64,000 nt of DNA from Kiloniella sp. EL199 (lineage in GTDB: Bacteria > Pseudomonadota > Alphaproteobacteria > Kiloniellales > Kiloniellaceae). Shown here one piece after another: positions 37,574 through 46,189 of this stretch. The translations under genes and the position numbers were made by a program. The number at the start of each line of letters is the position of its first letter. Position 1 is the stretch's first letter. The stretch is from positions 62,001 to 126,000 of the forward strand of contig NZ_OMPU01000013.1 of the NCBI RefSeq assembly GCF_900313065.1, given 5' to 3'. A model generated the notes under the pieces. It worked only from the letters and a program-made list of their open reading frames with translations. It did not search any database and had not been told where the DNA came from.

Positions 37574-38515
37574 ATGTCCCGTTTCAAAAACATACCGGCT
37601 CCTCTGCAAGGAGCTCTTTTAGTCATCCTTGCAACTTTCGGCTTCTCGGTTATGAACCTGCTCGTCCGCATTGCTGCAGAAGAATTGCCTCTGTTCGAAG
37701 TTACTTTTTTTCGCAACTTCTTTGCCTTTATTTTTATGCTTCCTTGGATGCATAAAATTGGCTTTAAAGAACTCAAAACCACGCGCCTTAAATTACACTT
37801 TTCACGCTCTGTTGTGGGTATTTTAGCAATGTTTGCCTGGTTTGCCTCTGTAAGCTGGCTTCCTATGGCGCAAGCTGTAGCTTTGAATTTTACCGTCCCC
37901 CTTTTCGCAACAATTGGTGCAGCCCTTATCCTTAAAGAAGATGTGAAACTTCGTCGTTGGGGCGCAACAATTATGGGTTTTATTGGTGTACTTGTCATTG
38001 TGCGGCCCGGCTTTGGCGACTTCAGCCTCTTATTATTTTTACCGGTTTTAGCTGCATTATTAATGGCTGGCTCTGTTATGCTTGTAAAAACCCTGACCAA
38101 AACAGAATCTTCCAGTGTCACCGTTTTTTACACAACCGTTTTTATGACCTTGCTGTCACTCGTGCCTGCAGTTTTTGTCTGGGAATGGCCAAGTGCCAAT
38201 ATCTGGTATGCCGTTATTGGCTTGGGCGTCCTCGGTGCGCTAAGCAACCTGCTTATTACCAAGGCGCTTTCCATCGCCGATGCATCAGCGGTTATGCCCT
38301 TTGACTATGCCCGCCTGCCCTTTATGGCTCTTATGGCTTTTCTGGCCTTTGGTGAAATTCCGGATATCTGGACCTGGGTCGGGGGCGGTATTATCGCAAC
38401 CTCGGCGATTTATATCGCACAGAGAGAAGCAAGTATTCGTAAAAAGGCCGAGGCACAGCTTTCAAGTCGCAATACCGCCAAACCCGCAAGCAACGCACCA
38501 CAGGGGATATTGTAG
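37574..38515 (+). CDS. EamA/DMT-family transporter
   Basis: This is a ten-helix inner-membrane transporter of 313 residues made of two EamA repeats. Visible are the conserved FFRNFFAFIFMLPW and LPMAQAVALNFTVPLFATIGAALILKED in repeat one (read in parts) and ASAVMPFDYARLPFMALMAFLAFGEIPD in repeat two. The C-terminal tail is basic and Ser-rich. Members export metabolites or amino acids. It is distinct from the second EamA gene at 50867. Confidence 0.9.
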   Translation: MSRFKNIPAPLQGALLVILATFGFSVMNLLVRIAAEELPLFEVTFFRNFFAFIFMLPWMHKIGFKELKTTRLKLHFSRSVVGILAMFAWFASVSWLPMAQAVALNFTVPLFATIGAALILKEDVKLRRWGATIMGFIGVLVIVRPGFGDFSLLLFLPVLAALLMAGSVMLVKTLTKTESSSVTVFYTTVFMTLLSLVPAVFVWEWPSANIWYAVIGLGVLGALSNLLITKALSIADASAVMPFDYARLPFMALMAFLAFGEIPDIWTWVGGGIIATSAIYIAQREASIRKKAEAQLSSRNTAKPASNAPQGIL

Positions 38516-38550
38516 GAAAAGATAAAAACTCGATAATCAGTTTAATTTTC

Positions 38551-39258
38551 TTACCGTCTCGTCTGTTGAATTTGTTCCAAAGCATTTTGCCATTTTTGAA
38601 TGGTTTCTTGAGATGTTTTCTTTGAAAAAGCAAGATACATATCATAATTACCAATAAAAGCGACTCTACTGAATTTATCTACCAAAATACCTTCTTTTTC
38701 TGCCGCGTAAGATATGAATTCTTCAGATGTTTCTAATAAATCGTACCTGTCTTTCAATAGCAAATATAACGATTGTTTGACATTTGTAATGGCATCCAGA
38801 TTTTGAAATTTCAAGTTCTTTAAAAACTCTTCACCAGCGCCATCCTGTTGAACCCCTATACCCGCAACTTTTCTTGCTATATCGAGTCTTTCAGCGTTAT
38901 TTCCCCGATATAGATCCCTTTTGCCTGCCAAAGCAAAAAGGCTGACACGAACACTAAAAAGAGGTCCGACCCAATGAAATGATTTTTCTCTTCCAGATGT
39001 CCGTACTATAGAAAAAATAGCGGCCCCAGGTATTTCTTTTGCATATTTATAGGCGCGTGACCACGGTAGTACTTTTATTGATGGCTTCTCACCAATTTTC
39101 TGGGACAACTGCTCAATAACATCAAAACCGATACCTTTGAGCTCTCCATTTTCCATATAATTATATGGTGGGAAATCTTCGGTATAAAGTTCAACAGCCC
39201 ATGCATTTACATTCGAAAGATGGAAAAAAAATATACAGAAAAATAATTTTTTAAGCAT
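38551..39258 (-). CDS. Periplasmic solute-binding protein, family 3, copy A
   Basis: This 235-residue exported protein has a signal peptide (LKKLFFCIFFFHLSNVNAWA) and a type-3 periplasmic binding fold starting ELYTEDFPPYNYMENGELKG. There are no ABC permease or ATPase genes beside it. More than half of the residues match the neighbouring gene at 39353-40081 by eye, so the two are a tandem duplication. Ligand is unknown. Confidence 0.87.
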   Translation of the reverse strand: MLKKLFFCIFFFHLSNVNAWAVELYTEDFPPYNYMENGELKGIGFDVIEQLSQKIGEKPSIKVLPWSRAYKYAKEIPGAAIFSIVRTSGREKSFHWVGPLFSVRVSLFALAGKRDLYRGNNAERLDIARKVAGIGVQQDGAGEEFLKNLKFQNLDAITNVKQSLYLLLKDRYDLLETSEEFISYAAEKEGILVDKFSRVAFIGNYDMYLAFSKKTSQETIQKWQNALEQIQQTRR

Positions 39259-39352
39259 GATCTATTTCCGATGAGATTTCTCATTAACAGAAACATACTA
39301 CAACAAATACCATAAAAATTAACCATATAGTTTCTTATAGCATGGAATTTTA

Positions 39353-40081
39353 TCAATTAATCTGTATGTCTTCAGTAGATTGTATCTTCCGCATTCTACT
39401 CAGTGCTTCTCGCCATTTCTGCACAGTCTCAATTGGTGTGCTTTTGGAAAAAGCCAGATACATCTCATAATTACCAATAAAAGCAGCTTCACTCACTGTC
39501 TCTTCAGAAACACCATCTTCCTTGGCCATATAGGCCATAAAAACATCAGATGTTTCCAACAAATCATACCGCCCCTTTAGTAACAGGAACAACGATTTAT
39601 TGATGTTCACTATCTTGTTCAAATTCTGGAATCTCAGGGTTGTCAATAATTCTTCGCCAGCACCACCCAGTTGAACAGCAATATCACCAACTTTGCGCGC
39701 CTGCTCCAGATTTTCTTCATTTGTACCCTGATAAAGATGTTTGTTTTCCTTGGCTGCATAGAGGCCTACACGCACCGTATAGAGTGGTCCGACCCACTGA
39801 AAAACATCTTCTCTCTTTGGCGTTCTGACGATTGAAAAAATGCCGACATCCGGCATTTCCTGCGCATATTTATAAGCTCTGGCCCAAGGAAGAACGGTTA
39901 TCTTGGGCTCTTCACCGACTTCTCGCGCCAATTCTCTGACAATCTTTGGTCCGATCCCTTTTAATTCATTATTTTCCAGATAATTATACGGGGGAAAGTC
40001 TTCCGTATAAAGTTCTGTCGCACTCACGTTTCCAATAGCAAGAAAGGGAAAGAACCAACATAATAAAAGCCTTTTAATCAC
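39353..40081 (-). CDS. Periplasmic solute-binding protein, family 3, copy B
   Basis: This 242-residue paralogue of the preceding protein has a signal peptide and the same motif set: ELYTEDFPPYNYLENNELKG, VLPWARAYKYAQE, FSIVRT, GRYDLLETS and FIGNYEMYLAFSK. The closest differences lie in the N-terminal lobe and the C-terminal tail. It precedes copy A by 94 bases on the same strand. These proteins may feed a distant transporter or act as sensor inputs. Confidence 0.87.
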   Translation of the reverse strand: MIKRLLLCWFFPFLAIGNVSATELYTEDFPPYNYLENNELKGIGPKIVRELAREVGEEPKITVLPWARAYKYAQEMPDVGIFSIVRTPKREDVFQWVGPLYTVRVGLYAAKENKHLYQGTNEENLEQARKVGDIAVQLGGAGEELLTTLRFQNLNKIVNINKSLFLLLKGRYDLLETSDVFMAYMAKEDGVSEETVSEAAFIGNYEMYLAFSKSTPIETVQKWREALSRMRKIQSTEDIQIN

Positions 40082-40190
40082 ACCTTTTTCCCCTAGTATT
40101 CTCAGTTTGTAATACTATTGTATGCTAAAAGGATTAGAAAACACCTAAGATTACACAAAAAAATAACGTAAAATTATCACACGGAAGACC

Positions 40191-40565
40191 TTAATCATTC
40201 GCATCAAGCCAAACTTGCGCTTTTTCTATATGTTCTTCGGTTATATGTTTTTTCACTGCATTTATTGCGGCGATAAGAACCGAGATATCATCTGCAAAGC
40301 CAAAAGCGATGATAAAATCCGGGACTAAGTCGACAGGCACGACAAAATAAGCCAAAGCCGCCATCAAAATTGCCTTAACCTTTAACGGAGTCTTACGATC
40401 AGTCGCGCAAAAATACGCAGCCATAAGCCTTTCTGAGAAAGTGATTTTTAAAGCAACTTTTTTTAACTTCCTCAAAAACCCTTTTTTAACAATCTTCTCA
40501 TCCGCGGCTAGCAGAGTTGGTTCAGAGTTTTCCGGGTTCGGTTTGCGAAGTTGAATAAATCTCAT
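40191..40565 (-). CDS. YkvA/DUF1232 family membrane-associated protein
   Basis: This 124-residue protein carries the DUF1232 core, roughly KVKAILMAALAYFVVPVDLVPDF followed by GFADDISVLIAAINAV (given here as separate motifs). The motif AYFVVPVDLVPD is diagnostic. The family has one or two short hydrophobic stretches and no known function. The ATG at 40565 after TTTGGAAC is chosen; an upstream TTG at 40586 is possible. Confidence 0.85.
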   Translation of the reverse strand: MRFIQLRKPNPENSEPTLLAADEKIVKKGFLRKLKKVALKITFSERLMAAYFCATDRKTPLKVKAILMAALAYFVVPVDLVPDFIIAFGFADDISVLIAAINAVKKHITEEHIEKAQVWLDAND

Positions 40566-40624
40566 GTTCCAAAGATGAGAGAGCAAAGAGCCAATTACAA
40601 GCCCTTGTAACCTCCATCGAATAT

Positions 40625-40936
40625 TTAAACTTTAGAAGCAAAAAGGTTCATTTTCCTGGCAAGCTCCGCATCCAGAACGGACAGCCCGTCGCAATCATGC
40701 GTGGTCAGAACAATATCCACCTTGTTATAGACATTGAACCATTCCGGGTGATGTCCCATCTTTTCAGCGACCAGAGCAACGCGGTTCATAAATCCCCAAG
40801 CCTGGTTAAAGGTTTTAAAGGTAAAAACCTTGCGAATAGCATCCCGATCACTTTCCAGAGTCCATCCTTCCAGCTCTGGAAGAAGGTCCGCACGCTCATT
40901 ATCAGACAGCTTTGTAGGAATTTTACGTCCCGACAT
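40625..40936 (-). CDS. phhB: Pterin-4a-carbinolamine dehydratase
   Basis: This 103-residue enzyme dehydrates 4a-hydroxytetrahydropterin, the product of aromatic amino-acid hydroxylation, to quinonoid dihydropterin. The active-site signature [23 protein letters not shown], split here as [11 protein letters not shown] and LTTHD, is clear. No phenylalanine hydroxylase is in the window, but PhhB orphans are common and may serve other pterin functions. Confidence 0.93.
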   Translation of the reverse strand: MSGRKIPTKLSDNERADLLPELEGWTLESDRDAIRKVFTFKTFNQAWGFMNRVALVAEKMGHHPEWFNVYNKVDIVLTTHDCDGLSVLDAELARKMNLFASKV

Positions 40937-41121
40937 AATGAATATCCTGCTTTACTGAAATTTGTTCTTTTTTTAACAATAGCATAGAATGAATTTATAG
41001 ATGAACGGTGATTGTGCAAAAAGGATCTTGGTTTTTCCCATGATCCACAGACAAGACTTTAAGATTGACAGCGTCTTTGAATCTATGCCTATTGCCGTCC
41101 TCGGTTAACTGGATAGAGAAA

Positions 41122-41553
41122 ATGGGCCAGCTTCATAATATAGAACGTTTTACGACTCCCCCAGAGATCAGTGATATAGAATCTCTGGCGCGTGAAGCCT
41201 ATGCGCATATGCCTGATGAACTCAGAGATGTCGCCAGTCAACTAAAGATAAAAGTTCAGGACTTCCCATCAGAATACATGATGGAAGCAATGGATTGCGA
41301 AACTCCTTTCGAGATTTTAGGTCTCTATCAAGGTGTTGATCGCCGATCCATGACACAGCAAAGCCGAGAACTGAACGAAGAAAAAGATACTGTTTTTCTC
41401 TTCCGTCGTCCTATACTTGATTTTTGGTGTGAGAACGGCGAAGACCTTAGCCAAGTTGTCCGCCATGTCCTGATCCATGAAATCGGACACTATTTTGGTA
41501 TGTCAGAAGACGACATGGACAAAATGGAAAGCAGAACGGTAAGCCTTTCTTAA
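41122..41553 (+). CDS. Zincin-like metallopeptidase family protein
   Basis: This 143-residue protein has the minimal zincin motif HEIGHYFGMSEDD (HExxHxxGxxxxD). It follows a conserved MTQQSRELNEEKDTVFLFRRP and LSQVVRHVLIHE region typical of the Zincin_1 (PF06262) group. No signal peptide is visible, suggesting a cytoplasmic enzyme. The substrate is unknown. The start at 41122 follows GATAGAGAAA; an earlier start at 41065 adds 19 residues. Confidence 0.88.
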   Translation: MGQLHNIERFTTPPEISDIESLAREAYAHMPDELRDVASQLKIKVQDFPSEYMMEAMDCETPFEILGLYQGVDRRSMTQQSRELNEEKDTVFLFRRPILDFWCENGEDLSQVVRHVLIHEIGHYFGMSEDDMDKMESRTVSLS

Positions 41554-41579
41554 AAAAACCCCTTCACCAACAGAAATTT

Positions 41580-42167
41580 TCAAAGAAGTTCCAGTACGCG
41601 ATTGCGAAGCACAGGCAAGACATCATCCTCAAACCAGGGATTTTTCTTCAACCACATCGCTGAACGCCAACTCGGATGCGGCGTTACAAAGTAATCTGGT
41701 TGATATCCTCCCCAAGCTTTAACTGTCTCTGTCAGCGTTTTTTTCTTGTTCTTGCCTAAATAATATTTTTGCGCGTATTGCCCCACCAACAGAGTCACCT
41801 TCAAGTTTGGCAATACACCGAGTAATTTATCATGCCACAAAGGGGCACATTCCTGGCGTGGAGGTGCATCGCCACCTTTATCAAGCCTTCCCGGATAACA
41901 AAATCCCATTGGCATAATCGCAATTTTTTCTGGGTTATAGAACACGTCTTTCCCTATCCCCATCCACTCTCGCAACCGATCACCAGAGGGATCATTCCAG
42001 GGAATGCCGGTTTCATGCACTTTTGTTCCTGGTGCCTGCCCAATAATAAGAATTCTAGCATTTGGAGAAATTTGAACGACAGGTCGAGGCCCCAAAGGAA
42101 GGTGCTTGTCGCAATGCCGACACTCCTGCACTTCTGTTAACAAGCTTTCCAAGCCATCATTCATCAA
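41580..42167 (-). CDS. Uracil-DNA glycosylase superfamily protein
   Basis: This 195-residue protein has a UDG fold with motif 1 GQAPGTKVHETGIPWNDPSGD and motif 2 TPHPSWRS, which replaces the canonical HPS loop. Only an isolated CxxC (CRHC) is seen at the N-terminus, so the four-Cys iron-sulfur cluster of families 4 and 5 is not evident. It may be an active glycosylase or an enzyme of unknown specificity. It is convergent with the zincin gene. Confidence 0.85.
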   Translation of the reverse strand: MMNDGLESLLTEVQECRHCDKHLPLGPRPVVQISPNARILIIGQAPGTKVHETGIPWNDPSGDRLREWMGIGKDVFYNPEKIAIMPMGFCYPGRLDKGGDAPPRQECAPLWHDKLLGVLPNLKVTLLVGQYAQKYYLGKNKKKTLTETVKAWGGYQPDYFVTPHPSWRSAMWLKKNPWFEDDVLPVLRNRVLELL

Positions 42168-42297
42168 AGTTGTCTCTTAAATCATAGAAGGACTTCCAAC
42201 ATGCGTTTATTATGCACAAAAGGAAGACAACAGCTATCAACTCAGTGTGATTTATTGTGTGTCATTATTTCGTTATACAAATAAAGCAACTTTGAAA

Positions 42298-42861
42298 TCA
42301 GTTTTCGCCGTACACATAGGCCCCCATCAAAAAATCAACAGAAGTACCATCCGTTGCGAGAGGAACCACAACAGACTGAAAATTTACATGAGGTCGTCCC
42401 ACGGCTGCCATAGAACGATCAACCTCACACAGAGGTTTTCGGCTCGCAATGATAAACCGGAATGCTTCCATATCCGCCACAACAACGCCTTGTTTTTCTA
42501 AATCACTCAAAAGTTCTCCCTTAACCGGAACAGTCAAAATTTCCCGAACTTCCTGCCCGCAAATTCGAATTTTGAAATCTTTTCCCCCATCCAAAACCTC
42601 AAATAGCATGACTTTATTCAACAATGCCCTGAGATCAACAGGGTCTATATCGTCTTTACTGGGTAGTTTTGCTGAAACATTTACTCCCCTCCTTTTATCT
42701 TCCCAATATTGCAGAAAGATCCTAAGAGGAGGCTTTAGCTTGCTGATATCAGCAGATACACGATGCAAAGGCGGAGATACCAACTCTTCCAATACCTTTT
42801 TTAGTCGGGCCAAATTTATCCCGATTATGTTGATTTGGAGCAAGACAGCTTTGAGAACCAA
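42298..42861 (-). CDS. PAS_5 domain protein
   Basis: This 187-residue protein has a PAS_5 domain, a family abundant in Alphaproteobacteria. Typical residues are LPSKDDIDPVDLRALLNKVMLFEVL and GQEVREIL, then DMEAFRFIIASRKPLCEVDRSM. No effector domain is attached. No in-frame ATG exists near the N-terminus; the reading frame begins just after TAA and the start is probably TTG at 42861 or further in. Its role may be sensory or structural. Confidence 0.7.
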   Translation of the reverse strand: MVLKAVLLQINIIGINLARLKKVLEELVSPPLHRVSADISKLKPPLRIFLQYWEDKRRGVNVSAKLPSKDDIDPVDLRALLNKVMLFEVLDGGKDFKIRICGQEVREILTVPVKGELLSDLEKQGVVVADMEAFRFIIASRKPLCEVDRSMAAVGRPHVNFQSVVVPLATDGTSVDFLMGAYVYGEN

Positions 42862-42930
42862 AACTTCTGATTACAAAATCATGTACAAATTAATAAAAGA
42901 ATTCAAGAGCAATTATATGAAACATAACAG

Positions 42931-42970
42931 AAATTCACTTTCGTTATACATTCGAAACGAAAGTGAATTT
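42931..42970. terminator. Perfect 15-bp inverted repeat at the end of the dpp/VOC operon
   Basis: AAATTCACTTTCGTT (42931-42945) and AACGAAAGTGAATTT (42956-42970) are exact complements around a 10-base loop. The right arm overlaps the VOC stop codon. There is a short T stretch but no long U-tail. It probably ends the operon or separates it from the PAS_5 gene. Confidence 0.6.
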
Positions 42971-43337
42971 AGCCATTTTCCTTCTGCATAAATTCTAAAC
43001 GGTTACCGACGACATCATCCGCATAAAACCGTTTATAACCTTCCAGATTATTATCCCACTCAATTATCACATCATAAGCGGCCATTTTTTCCGCCAAAAT
43101 ATCCAGATTCTTTAAAAGGAAAGCAGGATGTGCTTTTTTTGCCGGGCGAAAATCCTTTTCCACACCGAGGTGAATACGAAAAGACTCTGTGCAAAACCAT
43201 ACTCCACCTCGCCCGGCTAAACTCTCCGGTTTAGGTACTTCTCGCCAGCCAAGGATTGTGCCATAAAAAGTTCGACACAAATCTTCACTCCCAACAGGAA
43301 TAGCTAACTGCACATGATCTAGGCTTAACCAGTTCAA
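42969..43337 (-). CDS. VOC (glyoxalase-fold) family protein
   Basis: This 122-residue vicinal-oxygen-chelate protein starts LNWLSLDHVQLAIPVGSEDLCRTFY and has the segment ILGWREVPKPESLAGRGGVWFC with the fold's ending YADDVVGNRLEFMQKE. The start is TTG at 43337, supported by a GAGGGG Shine-Dalgarno 7 bases upstream. An ATG at 43421 lies inside the dipeptidase gene. The catalytic activity of this subgroup is unknown. It closes the dpp-dipeptidase operon. Confidence 0.78.
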   Translation of the reverse strand: MNWLSLDHVQLAIPVGSEDLCRTFYGTILGWREVPKPESLAGRGGVWFCTESFRIHLGVEKDFRPAKKAHPAFLLKNLDILAEKMAAYDVIIEWDNNLEGYKRFYADDVVGNRLEFMQKENG

Positions 43338-43350
43338 AATACTTCCCCTC
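43338..43350 (-). promoter_or_regulatory. Ribosome binding site deciding the VOC start
   Basis: On the minus strand GAGGGG is followed by 7 bases and TTG at 43337. It is the only well-spaced ribosome site near the conserved N-terminus, so it fixes the TTG start. Confidence 0.65.
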
Positions 43351-43380
43351 AAATCATGGAATCCAATAAATCTAGAACTG

Positions 43381-44436
43381 TTAAATACCTGTTCGCCCAA
43401 GTACAGATAACCAGTTTTCATGGGCAATCTTATTGACCAACTGATCACCAAAGCCAGATTGACGAAGAGCTTCAAGCAATTTTGGCAATCCAGTTGCATC
43501 CTTGATAACATCCGGCACCAGACAACCGTCAAAATCGGATCCAAGCGCCACGCCATCTTCGCCTAATTTCTCGACAAGATAGGCAGCATGTCGGACCAAC
43601 ACATCCATTGGTGTATTCACATCATGGGCTCCATCATCGCGAAGAAAAGCAACATGATAATTGATGCCGACAAGCCCTTTACTTTCCCTAATCACATCCA
43701 GCTGTTTATCTGTCAGATTACGTGTCGATGGGCTCAAGGCATGGGCATTGGAGTGTGAAGCAACCAAAGGTTTGGTCGACAGCTTTGCAACATCCCAAAA
43801 CCCTTTTTCTGTAATATGCGAGAGATCAATCATAATCCCCATACGGTTACAGTTCATCACCAATTCGCGCCCAACACCCGTTAAACCAGCCCCAGTATCA
43901 GGGGAACCCGGAAAGGCCATAGGAACTCCATCAGCAAAGATGTTTTTTCGGCTCCAGACAGGGCCAATCGACCGTAATCCAGCTGCATAAAGCACCTCCA
44001 AAGCGCAGAAATCTTTATCAATAGCTTCTGCCCCTTCGATATGCATAACCATTGCCAGCTTGCCTTGGGACATCGCCGATCTTGCTTCTGCAATGGTTTT
44101 CGCTATGACAATCTCACCCTCGCTTTCTCTCTCCCAACGGCGGGCCATTGCGAACATGCGGTTGGTAAAGTTGAGGGCACCGGGCTGATCTATCGGTGCA
44201 AAGTTGGCAGGGTCTTCCGGATCAAAAGGAACACCGGACCTATCATCGTATTTTGAAGGTACGAACATGGCAAAAAGACCGCCTTGCAAACCACCTTTCC
44301 GTGCTTTTGGCAGATCAATATGTCCCTTTTTATTATCCGTAAAAAATGACACTTCCCTTGCCGTTCCTGCGTTCATAACATGCCGAAGCAGCGTATCGTT
44401 ATGCCCATCAAATACGGGGATGATTGAATCTGACAT
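43381..44436 (-). CDS. M19 membrane-dipeptidase family protein
   Basis: This 351-residue renal-dipeptidase-like enzyme has zinc-binding motifs DGHND near residue 10, HIEGAE, LSHIT and VASHSNAH. It is predicted to cleave dipeptides, including those with D-residues at the C-terminal position, though specificity is not given by sequence. It belongs to the dpp operon, 111 bases after the second ATPase gene. No signal peptide is seen, so cleavage likely follows import. Confidence 0.92.
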   Translation of the reverse strand: MSDSIIPVFDGHNDTLLRHVMNAGTAREVSFFTDNKKGHIDLPKARKGGLQGGLFAMFVPSKYDDRSGVPFDPEDPANFAPIDQPGALNFTNRMFAMARRWERESEGEIVIAKTIAEARSAMSQGKLAMVMHIEGAEAIDKDFCALEVLYAAGLRSIGPVWSRKNIFADGVPMAFPGSPDTGAGLTGVGRELVMNCNRMGIMIDLSHITEKGFWDVAKLSTKPLVASHSNAHALSPSTRNLTDKQLDVIRESKGLVGINYHVAFLRDDGAHDVNTPMDVLVRHAAYLVEKLGEDGVALGSDFDGCLVPDVIKDATGLPKLLEALRQSGFGDQLVNKIAHENWLSVLGRTGI

Positions 44437-44547
44437 TAAACTTTCCTGCTACATATAGAATATCTGCTGTTAAAGCTCTGGCCTAAGAATCCAACACATA
44501 AAAAATCACTTCCGAAAACTCACATCGACAACCCATCTTCGGCAAAC

Positions 44548-45348
44548 TTAAGCTTCCGCTTGATATCCCTCACTCGCTTCGAGAAGTTCACGGGTATATT
44601 CATGCTGAGGCTTGGAATCCCGCATTGTCTGCACATCCATGACCTCGACAATTTCACCATGACTCATAACCGCAATTTCATCACACATATGCGCTACAAC
44701 CGCGAGATCATGTGTCACGAGAATATAGGTCAATTGTCGCTTTTTTCGAATGTCTGAAAGCAGGTTGAGAATTTCAGCTTGAACCGAAACATCAAGCGCA
44801 GATGTCGGTTCATCCAAGAGTAATATTTCCGGTTCCAGCATCAAGGCACGGGCGATTGCAACACGTTGACGCTGTCCGCCAGATAATTGATGGGGGTAAC
44901 GAAAACGAAAAGACGTGCCCAGTCCGACATCCACCAGAGCCTGATTCACGCGATCATCAATATTATCAAACTTGTGAAGCCTTAAAGGTTCAGATAGCGT
45001 TCGATCAATACTATGTCTGGGATGCAAAGACGCATAAGGATCCTGAAAGACCATCTGAATTGTCCGACAATAAGACATTTCGCGCTTTTTGCTAATCGTT
45101 TCACCATTAACGGCAATTGTTCCATCCCAATTGGTTACCAAGCCACTCACAGCGCGAAGGACTGTCGATTTTCCAGATCCGGATTCACCAACAAGACCAT
45201 AAGATCCACCCGCTGCGACGGAAATGGAAACATCTTTAACGGCGCGAAACTTTTCATGCCCCTCGCCAAAATAAACATTCAAATTTTGAATATTCAGTGC
45301 AATGGGCATATCTTTTGGCATCGTATTTTCAGAGGAAGGCATCAACAC
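44548..45348 (-). CDS. Dipeptide/oligopeptide ABC transporter ATP-binding protein, DppF-type
   Basis: This 266-residue ATPase has Walker A GESGSGKSTV, signature LSGGQRQRVAIARALM and Walker B ILLLDEPTSALD. An oligopeptide-transporter C-terminal region follows. It is the second ATPase of the pair and overlaps the upstream ATPase gene by 20 bases. It energises the two permeases of the same operon. Confidence 0.93.
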   Translation of the reverse strand: MLMPSSENTMPKDMPIALNIQNLNVYFGEGHEKFRAVKDVSISVAAGGSYGLVGESGSGKSTVLRAVSGLVTNWDGTIAVNGETISKKREMSYCRTIQMVFQDPYASLHPRHSIDRTLSEPLRLHKFDNIDDRVNQALVDVGLGTSFRFRYPHQLSGGQRQRVAIARALMLEPEILLLDEPTSALDVSVQAEILNLLSDIRKKRQLTYILVTHDLAVVAHMCDEIAVMSHGEIVEVMDVQTMRDSKPQHEYTRELLEASEGYQAEA

Positions 45349-46189
45349 TGGGATCCTCTATCCATTTCGGGTCTCGTTCAAGAACCGATAACTGATCTTT
45401 GGGCTGGTGAATATCCGGCAAGGCATTCAACAAACCCCGTGTGTATGGGTGCTTCGCGTTCTGAAGCTCATCGGCCCGACAGGTTTCAACAATGCGGCCG
45501 CCATACATAATGATGACACGATCACAAAAGGACGCGACAAGGTTCAAATCATGACTGATAAAAATCAATCCCATACCGCGTTCTTGCACCAACTTATCCA
45601 TAATCTGCAAAACACGACGCTGAACCGTTACGTCCAATGCTGATGTCGGTTCATCCGCAATTAACAAGTCCGGTTCGGGAATCAGCATCATGGCAATCAT
45701 AATACGCTGTCCCATACCGCCGGAAACCTCGTGAGGGTAGCTGTCATAGACCCGTTCAGGGTTTCGAATCTGCACCGCATTCAGCATTTCGATAGATCTG
45801 CTTCTGGCTTCTGCCTTCGATGCATTTGTATGAACGCGATAAGCCTCGGAAATCTGATCGCCGACTTTCATCACAGGATTAAGCGAAAATTTAGGATCCT
45901 GCATTACCAGAGAAATCTTGTGCCCCCTGACATCTCGCATTTCCTTTTCACTTAATGCCTGTAAATCCTGGCCGTCAAAGTGAATTTTCTTTGCGTCAAC
46001 CTGCCCGGGATGGCGAACCAAGCGCAAGATTGATCGTCCTGTCATGGATTTCCCAGATCCTGATTCACCCACTATGCCAACGCGTTCGCGCCCCACAGAG
46101 AAAGATATCCCACGCACAGCCTCAACGACACGCTTCTTGGAGGCAAAGCGAACCCAGAGATCTTCGACTTCCAAAAGTGGTTTATTCAT
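45329..46189 (-). CDS. Dipeptide/oligopeptide ABC transporter ATP-binding protein, DppD-type
   Basis: This 286-residue ATPase has Walker A GESGSGKSMTG, signature VSGGMGQRIMIAMML and Walker B LLIADEPTSALD. The C-terminal part shows the PYTRGLLNALPD segment typical of OppD/DppD. It overlaps the permease gene upstream by 4 bases (ATGA) and the next ATPase gene by 20, so the operon is tightly coupled. Confidence 0.94.
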   Translation of the reverse strand: MNKPLLEVEDLWVRFASKKRVVEAVRGISFSVGRERVGIVGESGSGKSMTGRSILRLVRHPGQVDAKKIHFDGQDLQALSEKEMRDVRGHKISLVMQDPKFSLNPVMKVGDQISEAYRVHTNASKAEARSRSIEMLNAVQIRNPERVYDSYPHEVSGGMGQRIMIAMMLIPEPDLLIADEPTSALDVTVQRRVLQIMDKLVQERGMGLIFISHDLNLVASFCDRVIIMYGGRIVETCRADELQNAKHPYTRGLLNALPDIHQPKDQLSVLERDPKWIEDPSVDAFL

